From: Sipunculus nudus
Lineage: Eukaryota > Annelida > Sipuncula > Golfingiida > Sipunculidae
Assembly: GCA_026874595.1 (NCBI GenBank)
Contig: CM049318.1
Coordinates: 18,710,241 to 18,774,240, forward strand
Reading direction: 5' to 3'
DNA: 64,000 nucleotides
Below the pieces are notes generated by a model. It saw only the letters and a list, made by a program, of their open reading frames with translations. It was not told the origin of the DNA and ran no database searches. Below, one piece after another: positions 12,338-26,900 of this stretch. The first letter of the stretch is position 1, and the number at the start of each line of letters is the position of its first letter. A program made the translations under genes and the position numbers.

Positions 12338-15300
12338 CAGGATGGTTAGGATGGGATAACTGGAGTAAATGTAGCGAAACGTGCGGTCCCGGGTCTCGCT
12401 TCAGGAAACGATTCTGTATTTTTGAATGCAAAGGCAGATCTGAGGAAGTCCACACAGATAATTGCCCAAATAACAGGGAATGTGGTAAGTACCGTAATAC
12501 ACCTCATTGGTCAAACGTAAAAAATTATCTCACAACAATTTTAATAGGGTTCGAGATATTTCATCTAACACACGAGGCTGTTATATATTTAAAGACACCC
12601 TCACTTGCAGTTATGACACAGGATTTATAATTTTCAATTGCTCTGAAGGGTTGATTGTTGCCTGTGACTTCACTAAAGAATGTCCTGATCTTGATCCCTA
12701 TCCGACAAAGGAAGACGGATACAGATGGAGACGTAACATTGGAGATACGCCAACACCAGGAACGGGACCATCAGACCAAAGTAAGAAAATAAAATAATAA
12801 AAACTATTTTTCTAAAAAAAAATCAAGATGATATGGATTCCACGGTATTTTTATTTGTCTAGTGTCTTTTAAGTGGTACATCTCACGTACACGTATCATC
12901 TAATGCTATGTTCATTTGCTAAATTTTGATATGCGCGGTTTAGCATCACCAAATATCTACAAAGCTCTAAATGATAAAAGGAAAAATCTAAATGTATGAA
13001 AAAAACATCAGCACGTTTAATTTATATATGTCACATTGATTCATATGCTAAATTAAAGCTATTTCGGGCCGTAGCTCATGGTTAATTCCAGTAGATCTTT
13101 TTTTTAATTCATTGATTAAAATTAATTCTTTCATTTGAAATTTCACATGGACAAAGTTACCAAGAGAGTGCAGAGTAAAAACAAATGCTAAATGAACAAA
13201 GTTGGCAATAACTAATTAAAGCTGCGAAAATGACAGATATTCACTTACTTATGGAAATTTTACAGATCACTATATATACGCTGATGCAAGCGATGGAAAT
13301 TCTGGGGATTCAGCCTACCTGAGATCGACTATTTTTGATGGAAATGGATCCTTTATATTGGATTTCAGATATCATATGTTTGGGTTGCACATCGCCAAAC
13401 TAGTCGTCAACTTGATTAATGAAAAAGGCCGAATAATAAAAGAATTATTTTTTTTCAAGAAGTAAGTTTTGAATATTGAAGAATTTATATCCTTTTAAAG
13501 ACTTTAAGATAAATGCAAAATGTCAGTTTATTGATCCCAGAAATCTTATAATATACAGTGCTTTATACAATGATATTTATAAATGTTTAGATTATATACA
13601 AATGTTTTAGATGGTGCACGTAACAAATGGGAAAATACCAGCATTATCTTCACACAGGATTATGGAAATAGGTTTCGAGTCGAATTTGTAGCCAGACGCA
13701 ACAAGGGTCATCTTGGAGACATTGCTTTGGATGATATTATGTTGGGTTTAGGTATTTGCACTTTCTTCCTAAAATATTAGCATACCTACTCATTGTAGTT
13801 TGTGGGCTGGAAGGACCCCGCTTGACTCCCCTCCCCCCCCCCCCAAAAAAAAAAAATCAGCCAAACCTATTTTTCCTTTTGCTATATGCATAAACTTTGA
13901 TTTTAAGGATGTTAATATTGAAAAAAATCTGGGACTCTCTAGTGGTATCGGGCTGTTTTTTTTTCCATCCTATAACCACTGAAGATTTCGTCACCAATTT
14001 TAGGGGTAGAGGGAATTAAAATTACCGTAACTCCATACTATTTAAGCCAGGATAACAGAGCACCAATCAAATGATTGGTCAATGTTAAGGTCAACAGGGG
14101 TCAAAAGGTCATAAGATTTTCTCCATGTCCCAAATCTAGATACTGACGACTCAATATTCCTCTTGATGGCGGAATCCGATCAAATGGTCAATTTATGGCC
14201 TGATCTTGGTTTATATCACACATGTTGAATGTTTTGGCTGACACATGTTCAAGGATTATTAAAAATAAATGCACCAGAACAAAAGACATTGGTGCAATAT
14301 TAAGGATTTTGTGAGAAATGCCATAATCAGGGTAAGGGAAATTGAAATGACCATATGTCCATTAATTCTTAACCTAGAACAATAAAGTACCCAGCACCTA
14401 ATTATTGAATTGGCTATGCCGGTTATGATTTAATAAAAAAAATATGCAAATTAGGCCAATAAAGAGGACAGGAGGGGTCAAAATGTCATGACACTGTAGT
14501 CTCGGCCAAAATATAGAAACTTTTGCGACTCAAATATTCTGTATTGTGGAAATATGTCACACGATAAAGGTATTACTGGAATAGGCTTGAACTATAGCTC
14601 TAGACAGTTCTGATTCACATATTTCCTAGGATAACTCAAAATAAACGCACATGAACAAATAATATCAATATTATGAATTTGTGAGGAAGGCATTACCAGG
14701 AGTAGGACATACAAAAATGACAATTACTCTTTAGCTTTTGATCTAGAACAATGAATATCGATCCAATTGATGTTTTGCGTGTTAATTAATATGATATATA
14801 AAATATGCAAAGACCATAGGTAAGTACTGAAGTCCGCAAAGGACAAACGGTCATGAGAATTTTTCACCGCCAAAATTTAAAAACTCATTGCGTCTCTTAG
14901 TATGGAGATAGAATAAATGGCCCGAAATCAGTGTGTAACATACATTAAGAGTACTATATATTATGCTAAGTCCATTCATTTGATACAAATATGCAAGTTT
15001 AGTATGTATTGTGGAGAGAGGGTGTCAAATGTAATGAGATATTCACCTTGAGCAAATCTAGAATGTAGAGGTTTATCAATACTTTGTATGCTGGAAATAG
15101 GTCAAAGGGATAGACATATATAACAGGTACTTGCTTAAAATAACGTTGTTTTAGGAGTCAGGTGTAGGTATATCAGCAGACCTTTGACGGATGTTTTACA
15201 GTTCTCTTTAAAAAAGCTAACGTAAAAAATAATATTGATGTCAGTATGGCCGCTTGAATGGCGGTGAAGGCATCTTCTTTCATTATTTTTTATTCGTCAC

Positions 15301-18300
15301 AATAAATTTCTTATAGATCCTTCTTTACAGGCTCAGTTTTTACTGTGATAGTACAGTTCCTATGTATTTCTAATATGCTATGAATGGTTTATTTCATTTG
15401 GTTAACATGCAAACTTTAAAAGGGCATTCTAGGGTACCGTAGGTCAGTTTCGGGTGGAGAGACAAGGTGGTGCATAGATTCTCTATATAACTACAAAATT
15501 ACATTTTAGCTAATTCACTAGCTCATCAAATAGCCAGCTAAATTAATTTAAGGACCAACAACATTTCATCACCTGATTTTGAAAACAAATATTGCAGAAG
15601 GTTCTTGTTTATGCTAAATGAAATGAAATTATTTACCTTTATCGCTATTGTAGTGGCCAGCTTTATAAAATGATTTATGTACGCCTTTTAACTTTAAATT
15701 GTTACAAAGTGTTAACATCCTTAAAGTACATTTTTAGAAAACTGTAACTGTTTTGTTCAGTCAAAACATCGGTCAAAAGTCTGATAATGCCCACACATGA
15801 CTACTAATACAATGTTTTTATGATAAACAACATGGTATGCAGGACATTTTAAACAGAAGATCATTCTGCACCGCCACATTGATTAAAATATTAAATGGAT
15901 TTTACAAAATGCGGCCACATAGTTATTCAGTTAAAATCCAAAATGTGTTAATAAGCACGGTGGAGATCAAAACTTTATGTTTGATTAAGTAACGTTGAGG
16001 TTCATGATCTGCATCTTATTGAAAATAAAATTCCCTTCAGTCAAGCATGTACGTCAATAGTTTAGTGCATCCATGAATCAGCCACAATCATTTCAGGTAC
16101 CTGAACTTTGATTAGATTACAGTAAATGATCCAGAGTAATCTTATTCATGCTGGGACAATATGGTCCACTATTGTAGCATCTATAAAATTCTTTTCTTAT
16201 TTTTATGTGACGACAAAATAAATAATGAAAGGAAATTCCTTTACTGCCCGGTAGGCGTCATAATGGCCGCCATTTTTGTAAATATTTTTAACGAGAGGCG
16301 GGAAATATCAATCATAAGCCTCCTGATACTGACACTTAATTACTAGAACAATTTCTGGTGTAAGCAATTACCGGTTATATATGGACCTTAGATAAAAGAT
16401 ATTGTCTCTGTTTTGGATTTTACAAAGCACGATCCATTGCAGTTCTTTTCTAAACATTTAAAATTTGTTAAAGGACACTTTAGGGTACCGACAAAATACT
16501 TTCGTTTAGCCAAAGGGAGTTCATAACCCCTTATATTTTTCCCTCTTACCTTTGATCATTTGACATATTTCCACCGCACAGAATCATTAGAAGTCGCTGG
16601 TTTTCTATATTTTGGTCGAGGCTAAAAGTCATGACCTTTTTACCTTTGTTGACCTCTATATTGACTTTTTTGCATATTTAATATATAATCTTATCCGGCA
16701 TGGCCAATGCAACAATATGATGGGTACTGGGTAATGGTTTATTGTTCTAGGTTAAAAACTGATAGAATTATGGTCATTATAATTCCATACCCCTTATATG
16801 TCGTTTCTCACAATATCCTTAATATTGCACCAGCATCTTTTGTTCGTCTGTTTGACTCGTCAGTTTCTGGATTTTGATCATGGGGGAAATCTCATAATAT
16901 TTTGACCGCTGTTGACCTCAATACTGACCTTATTTGCATATTTTATATATTATCTGAACGGACTTGGTTAATGCAACAATTTGGTGGGTACTTTATTGTT
17001 CTAGGTTAAACATTGCTGGAGTTCTGGTCATTTTAATATTTACCCTACACCAAATATGGAGTTTCTCACAAAATCCATTATATTAAACCAACGTCTTTTG
17101 TTCAGGTGCTTTTATTTTGAGTAATCCTTGAACATGTGTGAGCCAAAAATATTCCAAATGTGGCAACATCAGGCCATAAAATTTTCATTTGATCTAATTC
17201 AAGGGTATACTGAGTCGTCAGTTTCTAGATTTTTTGGCATGGAAAAATCTAATGACCTTTTCACCTCTGTTGACCTCATTACTTACCTTATTTGCATATT
17301 TTATCTATCATCTGAATAGGCTTGGTAAATGCAATAATTTGATGGGTACTTTATTATTCTGAGTTAGACAGTTATAGAGATATGTTTTTTTTTTAATTTC
17401 CTCTACCCCTAAATGGGTGACGAAAACTTCAGTTGTTTTGGTGTGAAAAAAAACGGAACCACTAGTGAGTCCCATTTATTCAATGTTAATTTCCTAAAAA
17501 TCAAAGTTAAGGCACAAAGCCATAAGAAAAAAATAGGTTAAGCTAATGGGGGGGGGGGCAAGACGGGTTCCTCTAGCCCACGGACTATTGCAGCGCCTGG
17601 CGGAAATTTAACATACACATATCTCTGAATATCTCCTTAATATGAAAATAAAATACTGTGTGCTCATTTGTAACGTGTGATGCACTTCATGTAGGTTTAC
17701 ATAATCCTTAGGAATATATTTTAAGACCGGGTGTTTTATTTTATCAATTTTACCAGGATGGGGTAGTTGGGAACATGGGGATTGTAGCGAAAAATGTGGA
17801 TATGGGCAACAAATCCAGAAGCGGAGCTGTAGAACTAGAAACTCATGTGTTGGGAGTTATTCTCGGACAAGGACGTGCAAAATCAGAGACTGTTATGGTA
17901 AATATTATTATATATTTTGACATGTTCTTTTCGTATGTTTTGTCATCCAAATCATTATTTGTCACAAGTTCACTGCTGTATGTTATTTTGAACAAATATT
18001 ACCGGATGTCTGATTGATTTCCAAACATATAAATCCTCGTTTATTGCCATTGATCGATAATTGCAATGTCACCTAAAGGAACGCATTTGGACTTTTACAC
18101 TAAATAAACAATCAATCTCACTCTTCTTATGGCAGTGGTGGGAAAGCTGATAGGTAACATCTTGTAATCACTTAATGTACTTAAAGAAGTAAACCAAATA
18201 AATTAACCTGAATAATAGACAGTTTGATTTTCACTGATCGCTGCCCAGGAGATTTGATGCATACACATGTAAGTAGCAAAAAAGGCTTTCATTAATTCTT

Positions 18301-18483
18301 AAAGTACATTATGTATTTTAGAAATTAGCCTATGGTCTGAATGGGATAGCTGTTCTGTTACGTGTGGCCATGGACAAAGGAAACGGAAAAGAGCATGTTA
18401 TGCTTATGGGGAGAGGAATTGCGAAGGAGTACTCTTGGAGGATATTCGAGACTGTACATATACCGAATGTGGTACGGATTAAG

Positions 18484-18533
<50 letters not shown>

Positions 18534-21500
18534 GTTTATAAAATCCAAACATATTTTCACTTATACTTAGAAAACACATGGATAACTAATTTCAAATAAA
18601 GGAAATCATTTGATTTCTTCTGCATTTATCAAACAATTTGTGTTATTTTAAAATGTTTACCAATGAAGAGAAAGGCCTTCTACTCTACTGTCATTTCGAG
18701 AGGCAATGCTATTGGCTCAATCAGGAAAACCCTAAAGACTATAGATGGGAGCGACGGAGCGCTGATACCGATACCAAGGAGACCGGACCTACCGGGGATC
18801 ATGAGGGACGCAATAAAAGTGGGTTATTAAATCTAGCTTAATTAAAGACCTAATTATTTTAATCATTTGACTAAACGACCAAAATATAACATGACAGGGT
18901 AATTGGAAATTCTACTCTGTAATGAACTTCTGTTATTTATTTCCTTTAAGCGCATTTAATTTACATGTATATGTGCTCAATTTTACCTATAAAAGTTAAT
19001 AGTTTATTCGGCACAATGTTTTTTTTGTATTCTTTTAAATGTACAAATAAAACCCATACTAATTATATGGCTGCACTAACATAATTTACGAAGGATTTTA
19101 CATGTCGAGAGACGGGAATTTAATTCCTTTCTTATATTCCAACAATATGGCTTTTTACATTTAAACATATTTCGGATATGCTTTTCAAATTACATCCGTT
19201 ATATATGAAATTCCGGTGTTGAAAAAGTACCTTCATTTCACATGCAAAAGTCATAACCTTTGTTAAGAAAAACTCTTTTTTGTTTTAAAGATTTTGTTTT
19301 CTTTCCTAGCAATTTATCTGTGCGCGGATGCAACTAAAGGGAAGGAAGGTGATTCAGCTTCGCTGAAATCCATAACGCTGCAACCAGTGAAAAACAAAAC
19401 GTGTGTGAACTTTTGGTACCATATGTATGGTGCTGACACAAATCTACTTGTTGTCAAAATCGAAGATGAAAAGGAAAGCAAAACAATATTTGAGAAAAAA
19501 GGTAATTCTAATTTACAATTAATATTTTACATAATGGGTTGATGATAACGCTTCATGACTTTGAAGCACATTTTTTTATTTAAATATGTATTTTTATGCC
19601 TCTATTCTAAAAGGTCTATTTAAAATTTAAAATGAATTATTGTTTCAAGTCAGAGTTTGTCACCATTTTATTGAGCTCAACGGTGTTAGATGTGTTTGCA
19701 AAACATCTTTTTGATCAGGGCCAAACTGTCCGTCATAATTTATAAATAATGAATAACAATGGACTTTACTTTATAGTTATATAGGTCGACTTAATAGCTG
19801 TACCATAAAGAACAAACCATAAAACCAATGTCACCTGCCATAACACTAAATGCAGCCGGAAAGTGTCACCACCTGCCATTTATATTCAACCTTTTTCAGC
19901 TCAGATGACTGTAGTCATCTGAGCTATACCGACTACTCTTTGTCCGTTGTCCGTCTGTCCACCAAGCTATGGGGCTTGTAGGTACCCCTTCCTCGAATAA
20001 ATAAAAAATTGATAAAAATCACCAGTATCTGAATAACTAATGCACGGATGGTCATGTTTGTTTGCATGAATATTGGTCATGGAGTGTTTCCTCAGTTCTG
20101 TGAGACTGGTGGCTCCACCTGATTTTTTTTCTCTATATTTGAGACCTTACAATAAAGCCTCATTGGTTAACTGGGCACAAATCATCACTGTTTGACGATG
20201 AATCTTCTGACTTATCATATAAAGAGGTCCATGGAAAGTCTCAATGGAACCTTGAAATTAGGTCTCTGTTACTCATATCCTCTGAGATATAGGGCTCGTA
20301 GGAACCCCCTCCCTCAGAAAAATGAAAAATGTGATACAAAAACTTCAGGGTCTGATTAACTAATGCAATGAATGCCATGATTTTTTTGCACGCATATGGA
20401 TCATGAAGTGTGTCATTAGTACCCATCTTATACACATTTTTAGACCTTAAAATGAAACGTCATCTATTAAAAAGGCACAGGTCGCAACTGTCTGGACTAG
20501 AATGTTTTAACCAATCATCTAAGGAGATCAATAAAAAGTACTAATTGACACCTGAAATAAGGTCTCTGTTACCCATATCCTCTGAGCTATAGGGAGTGCG
20601 CGTACTCCCAGAGTAATTAAAAATTTCATTCAGAAGCTTGAGTATCTGAATAACTGTTGCATTGTTCGCCATGATTCTTTAGATGCAAATTGATTATGGA
20701 GTGTTTCATCAGTTCCTGCAGACTGGTGGTGCCATCTGTATTTTTTCGAAAGTTAACATATTCATTTCTCAGTTTGAGACTAATGAAGTAGACGTCCGTT
20801 AACAAAGAAACAAATCGTAAATGTTCAACCTAGAATCTTCTCACTTGACATCCATGGAGGCCCATGAAAAGGTTTCATGGAAGCCTGAAATGAGGTCTCT
20901 GTTACCCATATCCTCCAAATCATGGGGCTTGTGATACCCACATAATAATTTAAAATTTGATACAAATATTCCAGTATCTGAATAACTTTATTTACATGCA
21001 TATGGACCATGTAATTTTTCATCAGGTCCTGTTGACCAGTGGCGCCACCTGTATTTCTTCGCATTATACACGCATTTTTTCTCTGTTTGAGACCTTCAAA
21101 TGAGATCGACTTCCGTTCACAAGGCACAAAAATTGTAACCGTTACATCCAGAATCTTCTTACTTTACATCCCAGGAGGTCAATTAAAAATCTCCTTGGAA
21201 ACATGAAATTATGTCGCTGTTACCAATATCCATGAAGCTTTTGGACTTTCAATACCCCAAGAATAAATAAAAATTTTAAACAAAAGCTCTAGTATCTGAA
21301 TAATAAATGCATTGAATGCCATGATTATTTGCATGCATATCCACCATGAGTTGTTTCATTAGATCACGCATACTGGTAATGCCACCTGTGTTTATGTTCC
21401 CCCTCCATTGGAGGCATGTCATTTTCAGTGCCATCGTCCGACGTCGTTTGTCGTCCGTCATCAGTGTCGTAATCTGTAGGACATCTTGTGAAAACAAAGC

Positions 21501-23834
21501 CATTATAGTTTCGACTTTTACACATTTTATGTCTATTTTTGAGAACTTCAGATGAAACGGCTATCCATTAACAGGGTACAAATCATGAGTGTTGGATCTG
21601 GAATCTCCTAATTTGACATCCTTAGAGTTCCATAATTAATAATTTTGGAAACTTGAAATTAGGTCATGGTTACCTTTATTTTGCAAATTAGGGGAGAAAA
21701 CGTGTTTTAAGCAGCAAGCGAGTCAGACGGGGCACAAATTGTATCCTTTTGGCTTAAATCCTCATACATGACTTTAAAATCTTCTTTGGAACCTGGATTT
21801 TAACACTATATTAGTGAGGTAGGAACAAATGGTAGGCAGCTGCATGTAGAATATGGTCATTGTCTACTATATCTAAGGGCTATTGGCAAAATGCTTGATT
21901 TTGGGCACTCTGGACTTTTTTCCCCTTTGTTCAAGGCTCCATGAATTCAGCTGAATAAGATGGCCCATTTGCCAATTGTTTTAAGTCAAATTACTTTACC
22001 ATATCCATTTTATATGCATCGTCAAAGCATTTCCTTCAATTGTAGGAACCCAGAAACGTGATTGGATTTATCAATCAGTGCAAGTTACAACCCTTCGAAA
22101 TTTTACAATTCAAATTATTGCGACAAGAGGACCAGGAGATAAAGGCGATATAGCAATTAATGAAATCATGGTTTTTCACTGCGAAAAAAGTGGTAAGCTA
22201 CAGGGAAATGACATCCGCTTCCTCATCATCCGATTTGGGTATCGGGTTGTTCATCTGAGCTATGGATGCATTTTCAATATTTTATCAATTTATATCATTA
22301 ATTGTGTTATACTAGATGATATCACTAGCATTTGTTTAAATCATCGAGGTTTGATGAGGCAGTGTCTTCATATAAATCATATCCGATATCAATTACTTAG
22401 GCTCGGAATATATGGGAGAATTAGTTCAGATCGGCTATTCGTTTTAGACCGTACTTCCTAAATCTTGTCAGTTTCCAAAATGCCAAGCACTGAATTACAT
22501 ATCGAATCCACACTGTAATACATCATTTGACACTGTTTCCAATAAAATATATTATAAGAAAAACTATATCCTGTTTAACTAAACTTCAATAAGATTGCAG
22601 AATCAGTTCGACGCATGTTCACAAATCTTTCTCTTCAGTAGACCATATTAGTCACTCCTTGAATATGAACAATTAAGAGATTGTACACAATATTTAAACA
22701 GAATGGACAATTTGGAGCGATTGGCATTGTCCATGTGTGAGCGGAAAACAAATAAGGAATCGTATCTGTAAAGATGATGGCATATGTAACGGCCATTCGC
22801 AAGAAGAGAAGGAATGTCATTGTACAGGTATGAATAGATATTTCATTATGATATTTATTTAATATTTTTTATAATAAAATTTTTATCTATTTTGTGAATA
22901 TACATGAGGAATAAGAATTCATGCATTGGTTTTGTATTTGTAACCTAAAGTGTTATATTAATATTATAGACTGGCTAGAATGGGGAGCTTGCCCGACGAA
23001 TTGCGGTAAACAAGGCATACAAAAGAGAACACGAGTCTGTCCGTGTGACAATGTACAAAACAGGCTCTGTACTGGTATTTTATGCAATAGTAAGAACAAA
23101 ACTTTTGTAACAGCCACTTTTTTTAGTTCATAATGTTCAAAAAAGCATGTATCAACTATGAAAGTGTATATCAGTAAGGCCTGTGTCATAAGCTACCAAA
23201 TTGGCAAAGTGGTCTTAATTAACAGTTGGTCTTATTAGACATATTAGTTATAAACAATGTAAATGCTTCACCTAGGAAAACGGTCTTATTAGATAGGTGG
23301 TCTTTTAAATAACCCCCTAATCTTTTAGTATAGTTGCGTTGAATGGTGCAGCTATTCATCATGTTGAAAAAAATGAACCATGATGCAAAAGATAATTTCT
23401 GATACAATTAAGTTATGTCGAGATAAAAAGAAGACCATTTTTATAATATCCCCTCACATTGCACAGTTTGGATCATCTCTTTGCCTTTAGACTTTATGCA
23501 AATTCATAATATCATATACAGTAGTCTTTTTTGTCTGAGGATATAAAACATTAATGTGGTGGCAGTGAAATAGTAAATTAACCATCTCACTTGGCCTGAC
23601 TAGAGATGGTATGTCAATAATAAATAAGATTCGCAATCAGTTGTAAATATTATCCTAGTAGAATACATTGAAATTTTGATTTATTTCAGCACCAGCACCA
23701 TGCACAGTAAGGTGGTCGGTTTGCAGCAAAACGTGTGGCTTGGGAGAAGAGACAGACGTTTGCAGTAATAAAACACGGCACTGTCAAATAAAGCGGTGCC
23801 CAAGTAATGTTTTCAAGTATACGATTCGTACGGA

Positions 23835-23905
<71 letters not shown>

Positions 23906-26900
23906 CTCATTCAGCTAAGATTTAGCGATCAGTCTAATGACACTATCCATCTCGTGACACACTTTCCCTCTTAAATAAAACATATTTCAAAGTAATGTGT
24001 TTTCTGTACAATGTTGGCTCGACTGAAATCTAATATACCTTTGAGTCGCATACTGCTCTAAATCTAATGGCCTTCTCGCTTTCAACTCTACAAAAAATAA
24101 GGGCCATATTTAAACTTTCCTTTACAGGTTGGATATCAAAATGGCACTCTTGTCTTGCAGTATCAACGCCCATCTCAACAGTCGTTTGTTTTTGAATTTG
24201 GACGTTGTAAAACAAGGGTTTGTGATCAGTCTGGACCCTGAATTTCCTGCAAGCCAAAAACATGACATGGAATTTGAGAACCATGGTTGAAAACGTATGA
24301 TCAGTAATGCAAACTGTTTTAATACAAAAGTAACCCAGAAACAAACTGGTTACAAATTACTAAGATCAGCCAAAAGTGTCACATGTGAGCACAACCTAGC
24401 AGTAAACTGGTTACAATCCCTTTGAGTGACCATAAGTGAGAAGTCAGTTGCAAATAGTCTACGTAAACCGGATCAGTATTAATTACGTGTGAAGGGAAAA
24501 TATCTATACAGCCTAATATTTAGAATCATATAAAGATGTAGGTTGTGTATAGAAGTCCATCCATAAACCATTCAACGAATGCATACAAAGGTGGATTACG
24601 TAACTCACTCTATCCGTGGTATGCTGAACCAGGTTATGATTCCTAAACACTTTTACAAGTTCCATACTAACAAAAAAAATTGTTTTCGGAACACACAACT
24701 TCTACTCCCCTAAATTGAAGTTACACACTCTCCCTTTTAATCCTTCGAATGGGGTTATCCAAGAATAGCCAGTGAAATCCTCGGATCACAGACTGATGGT
24801 TCTACCACTCTTGACCCTAAAGACTGTAAACTACCATCAAAACACGGCCCATTTTTTGTGGCTCTACATGACTGGGCTGTTTCTGTCAGCACCAGAGCAA
24901 TCACTTGTCGGACGCCTTTTTGTAATAGGGCTCCCTTCATCTATTGGGCTGCCATAGGTCTATTAAAGAAAACTACACTCAAACGCACTTCCTTTTTTCT
25001 GCAAATAAGATTGTGGACACTCAGTAGGTGAAATTCCTGCTAAATTACTTTTATAACATATTTACAGAGAAGAGAAATAAAAACTAAATTCACCTTACAT
25101 AACGTTATACAATATTTCCACACATATTAATGATTTCTCACATAAGTAGGTACCAGAATTCTCTCGCCAAATTTCTTTTCAAGGAAAAGATGTACCAGAA
25201 TATAGATTAATCGGATCACATTTTTTTTCGGGTGCCTAAAGACATGGAAAAATGGCGAGCGTTGTACATCTGAACCTAAATGCTATACATTACAGTAGCC
25301 TGTAGTTCTATAGTTAATTTTCTTCTTGATAGCCATATGGTCTACATGGGGGCCGTGGGGAAGCTGCAGCAGGTCTTGTAACTCTGGTTGGCAGGAACGG
25401 AAGAGAAACCGAACACTGGGAACACATTTTGAATACGGAACTGAGTCACAAATATACAACCACATGAACTGCCATGGTATGCAATATTTTCGAGAAAAAA
25501 ATTGCTCTTGCTTTCAAAGAAACCCATGGATATTGATATATGTTTTATGTTACTCAAATAACTGTACTAAAAGAAAATTCAGTGGTTGGAGTGGGACCAT
25601 GAAATTGTTTAAATATTTTTTTTTTGTCTTCATAGAATCAGTAATGACATGATCTTTGTCTCTCATTTGTTTTCCATTATACGACTGAACTGATTATTCG
25701 TGTACCTGCTCATAAAAAGTTTCGTTTTAACATAAGTTAAAAGATTGATTTTAAGACAAAATATGGTGTGGTAGCGTAAATTTTTATTTTGGGATTTAAA
25801 GCAGTTGTGATATTGTGGATGATACACAACCTTGATGAATGGAGGATTAAAAAAAACAAAAAATCTATAGTTCGCCCAAATTTAGTCTGATTTAGTTGAT
25901 TCATAATTCTTGTCGTCCTTGTTGCATATCCACATGTGGTGTATGTGCGAAGTAGGGATATTATAAATGTAGACATTAAATTTTAGACAAAGGATTCAAG
26001 TGTTCCTTTGAAAAACCATGTGATTTCCTCAAATTCTTGATAAGAGGAAACTACTCATGGAAGAAAGGCAGTGGCCGTACAAGTACTGCCTAGACAGGAC
26101 CTCTGTCTGACCACACGTTCAACGGTGAACCAGGTAGGGTATTTTCTCTTCATCCATATATGTATAAAGAGCTGCTTTTTCTTTCAGAATATAATAATTT
26201 ATTAGGCCTTGTTGTATAATATGCGATTTCATTTCTTCAGCATATATCCGACTTTCTAACTTTTAAGATATAAAAGAATGACTATTTTTGTCATCTCAGC
26301 ATAAATACCCGTTGGTTTAGTTTTGCAAAACGCATTTAAATTATATAAAGTATATTAGAAAGAAATAGTAGATTCCTGATTAGAAAGAAATAGTAGATTC
26401 CTGTTAATTATATGTAGACATGAAAATTGGCGTTGAAAAGGTATAAGAAATATTGGTCTTCTAAATAATTTTGCATATACTCTAGTTAAGTTGTACATAG
26501 CACAAGTGAAGTGTATAATATGTAAATATTAACTTTAACAATAAAGGACTGCTTCCTCTTTTATAACTTTCTAATAGGGGCATGTGTATGATAAAGACCT
26601 TTTTGGTTAACTACATTATTTTATTATTGAGTATTTCACGTTTTATGGTGCTTATGAAACTGTGTGTGCGCTCCTTAAGCACGCGTATGGAACATATATC
26701 TTATTTTTTGTTGTCAAAGCCTTTTTACAGAGATAATTTACAGGAGGAAAATACTTATACACGGAAGGATCAACAGGACGTCCAGGGGAAATCGCAGAAT
26801 TCAGTGTTCTTCCATTCAATTCATCGAAGGAAACCTACTGTTTAAGATTTTGGTACCACATGTTTGGTATAGATATTAAACGTTTTAAGGTGATGCTCCA

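Noticed and set aside
18330-18579. Minus-strand open frames over the AT array next to TSP1 exon 3
   Set aside because: They are shadows of the plus-strand exon plus Ile/Tyr repeats from the microsatellite. The same applies to frames over the other AT and CT tracts (for example 45553-45786 and 61965-62328).
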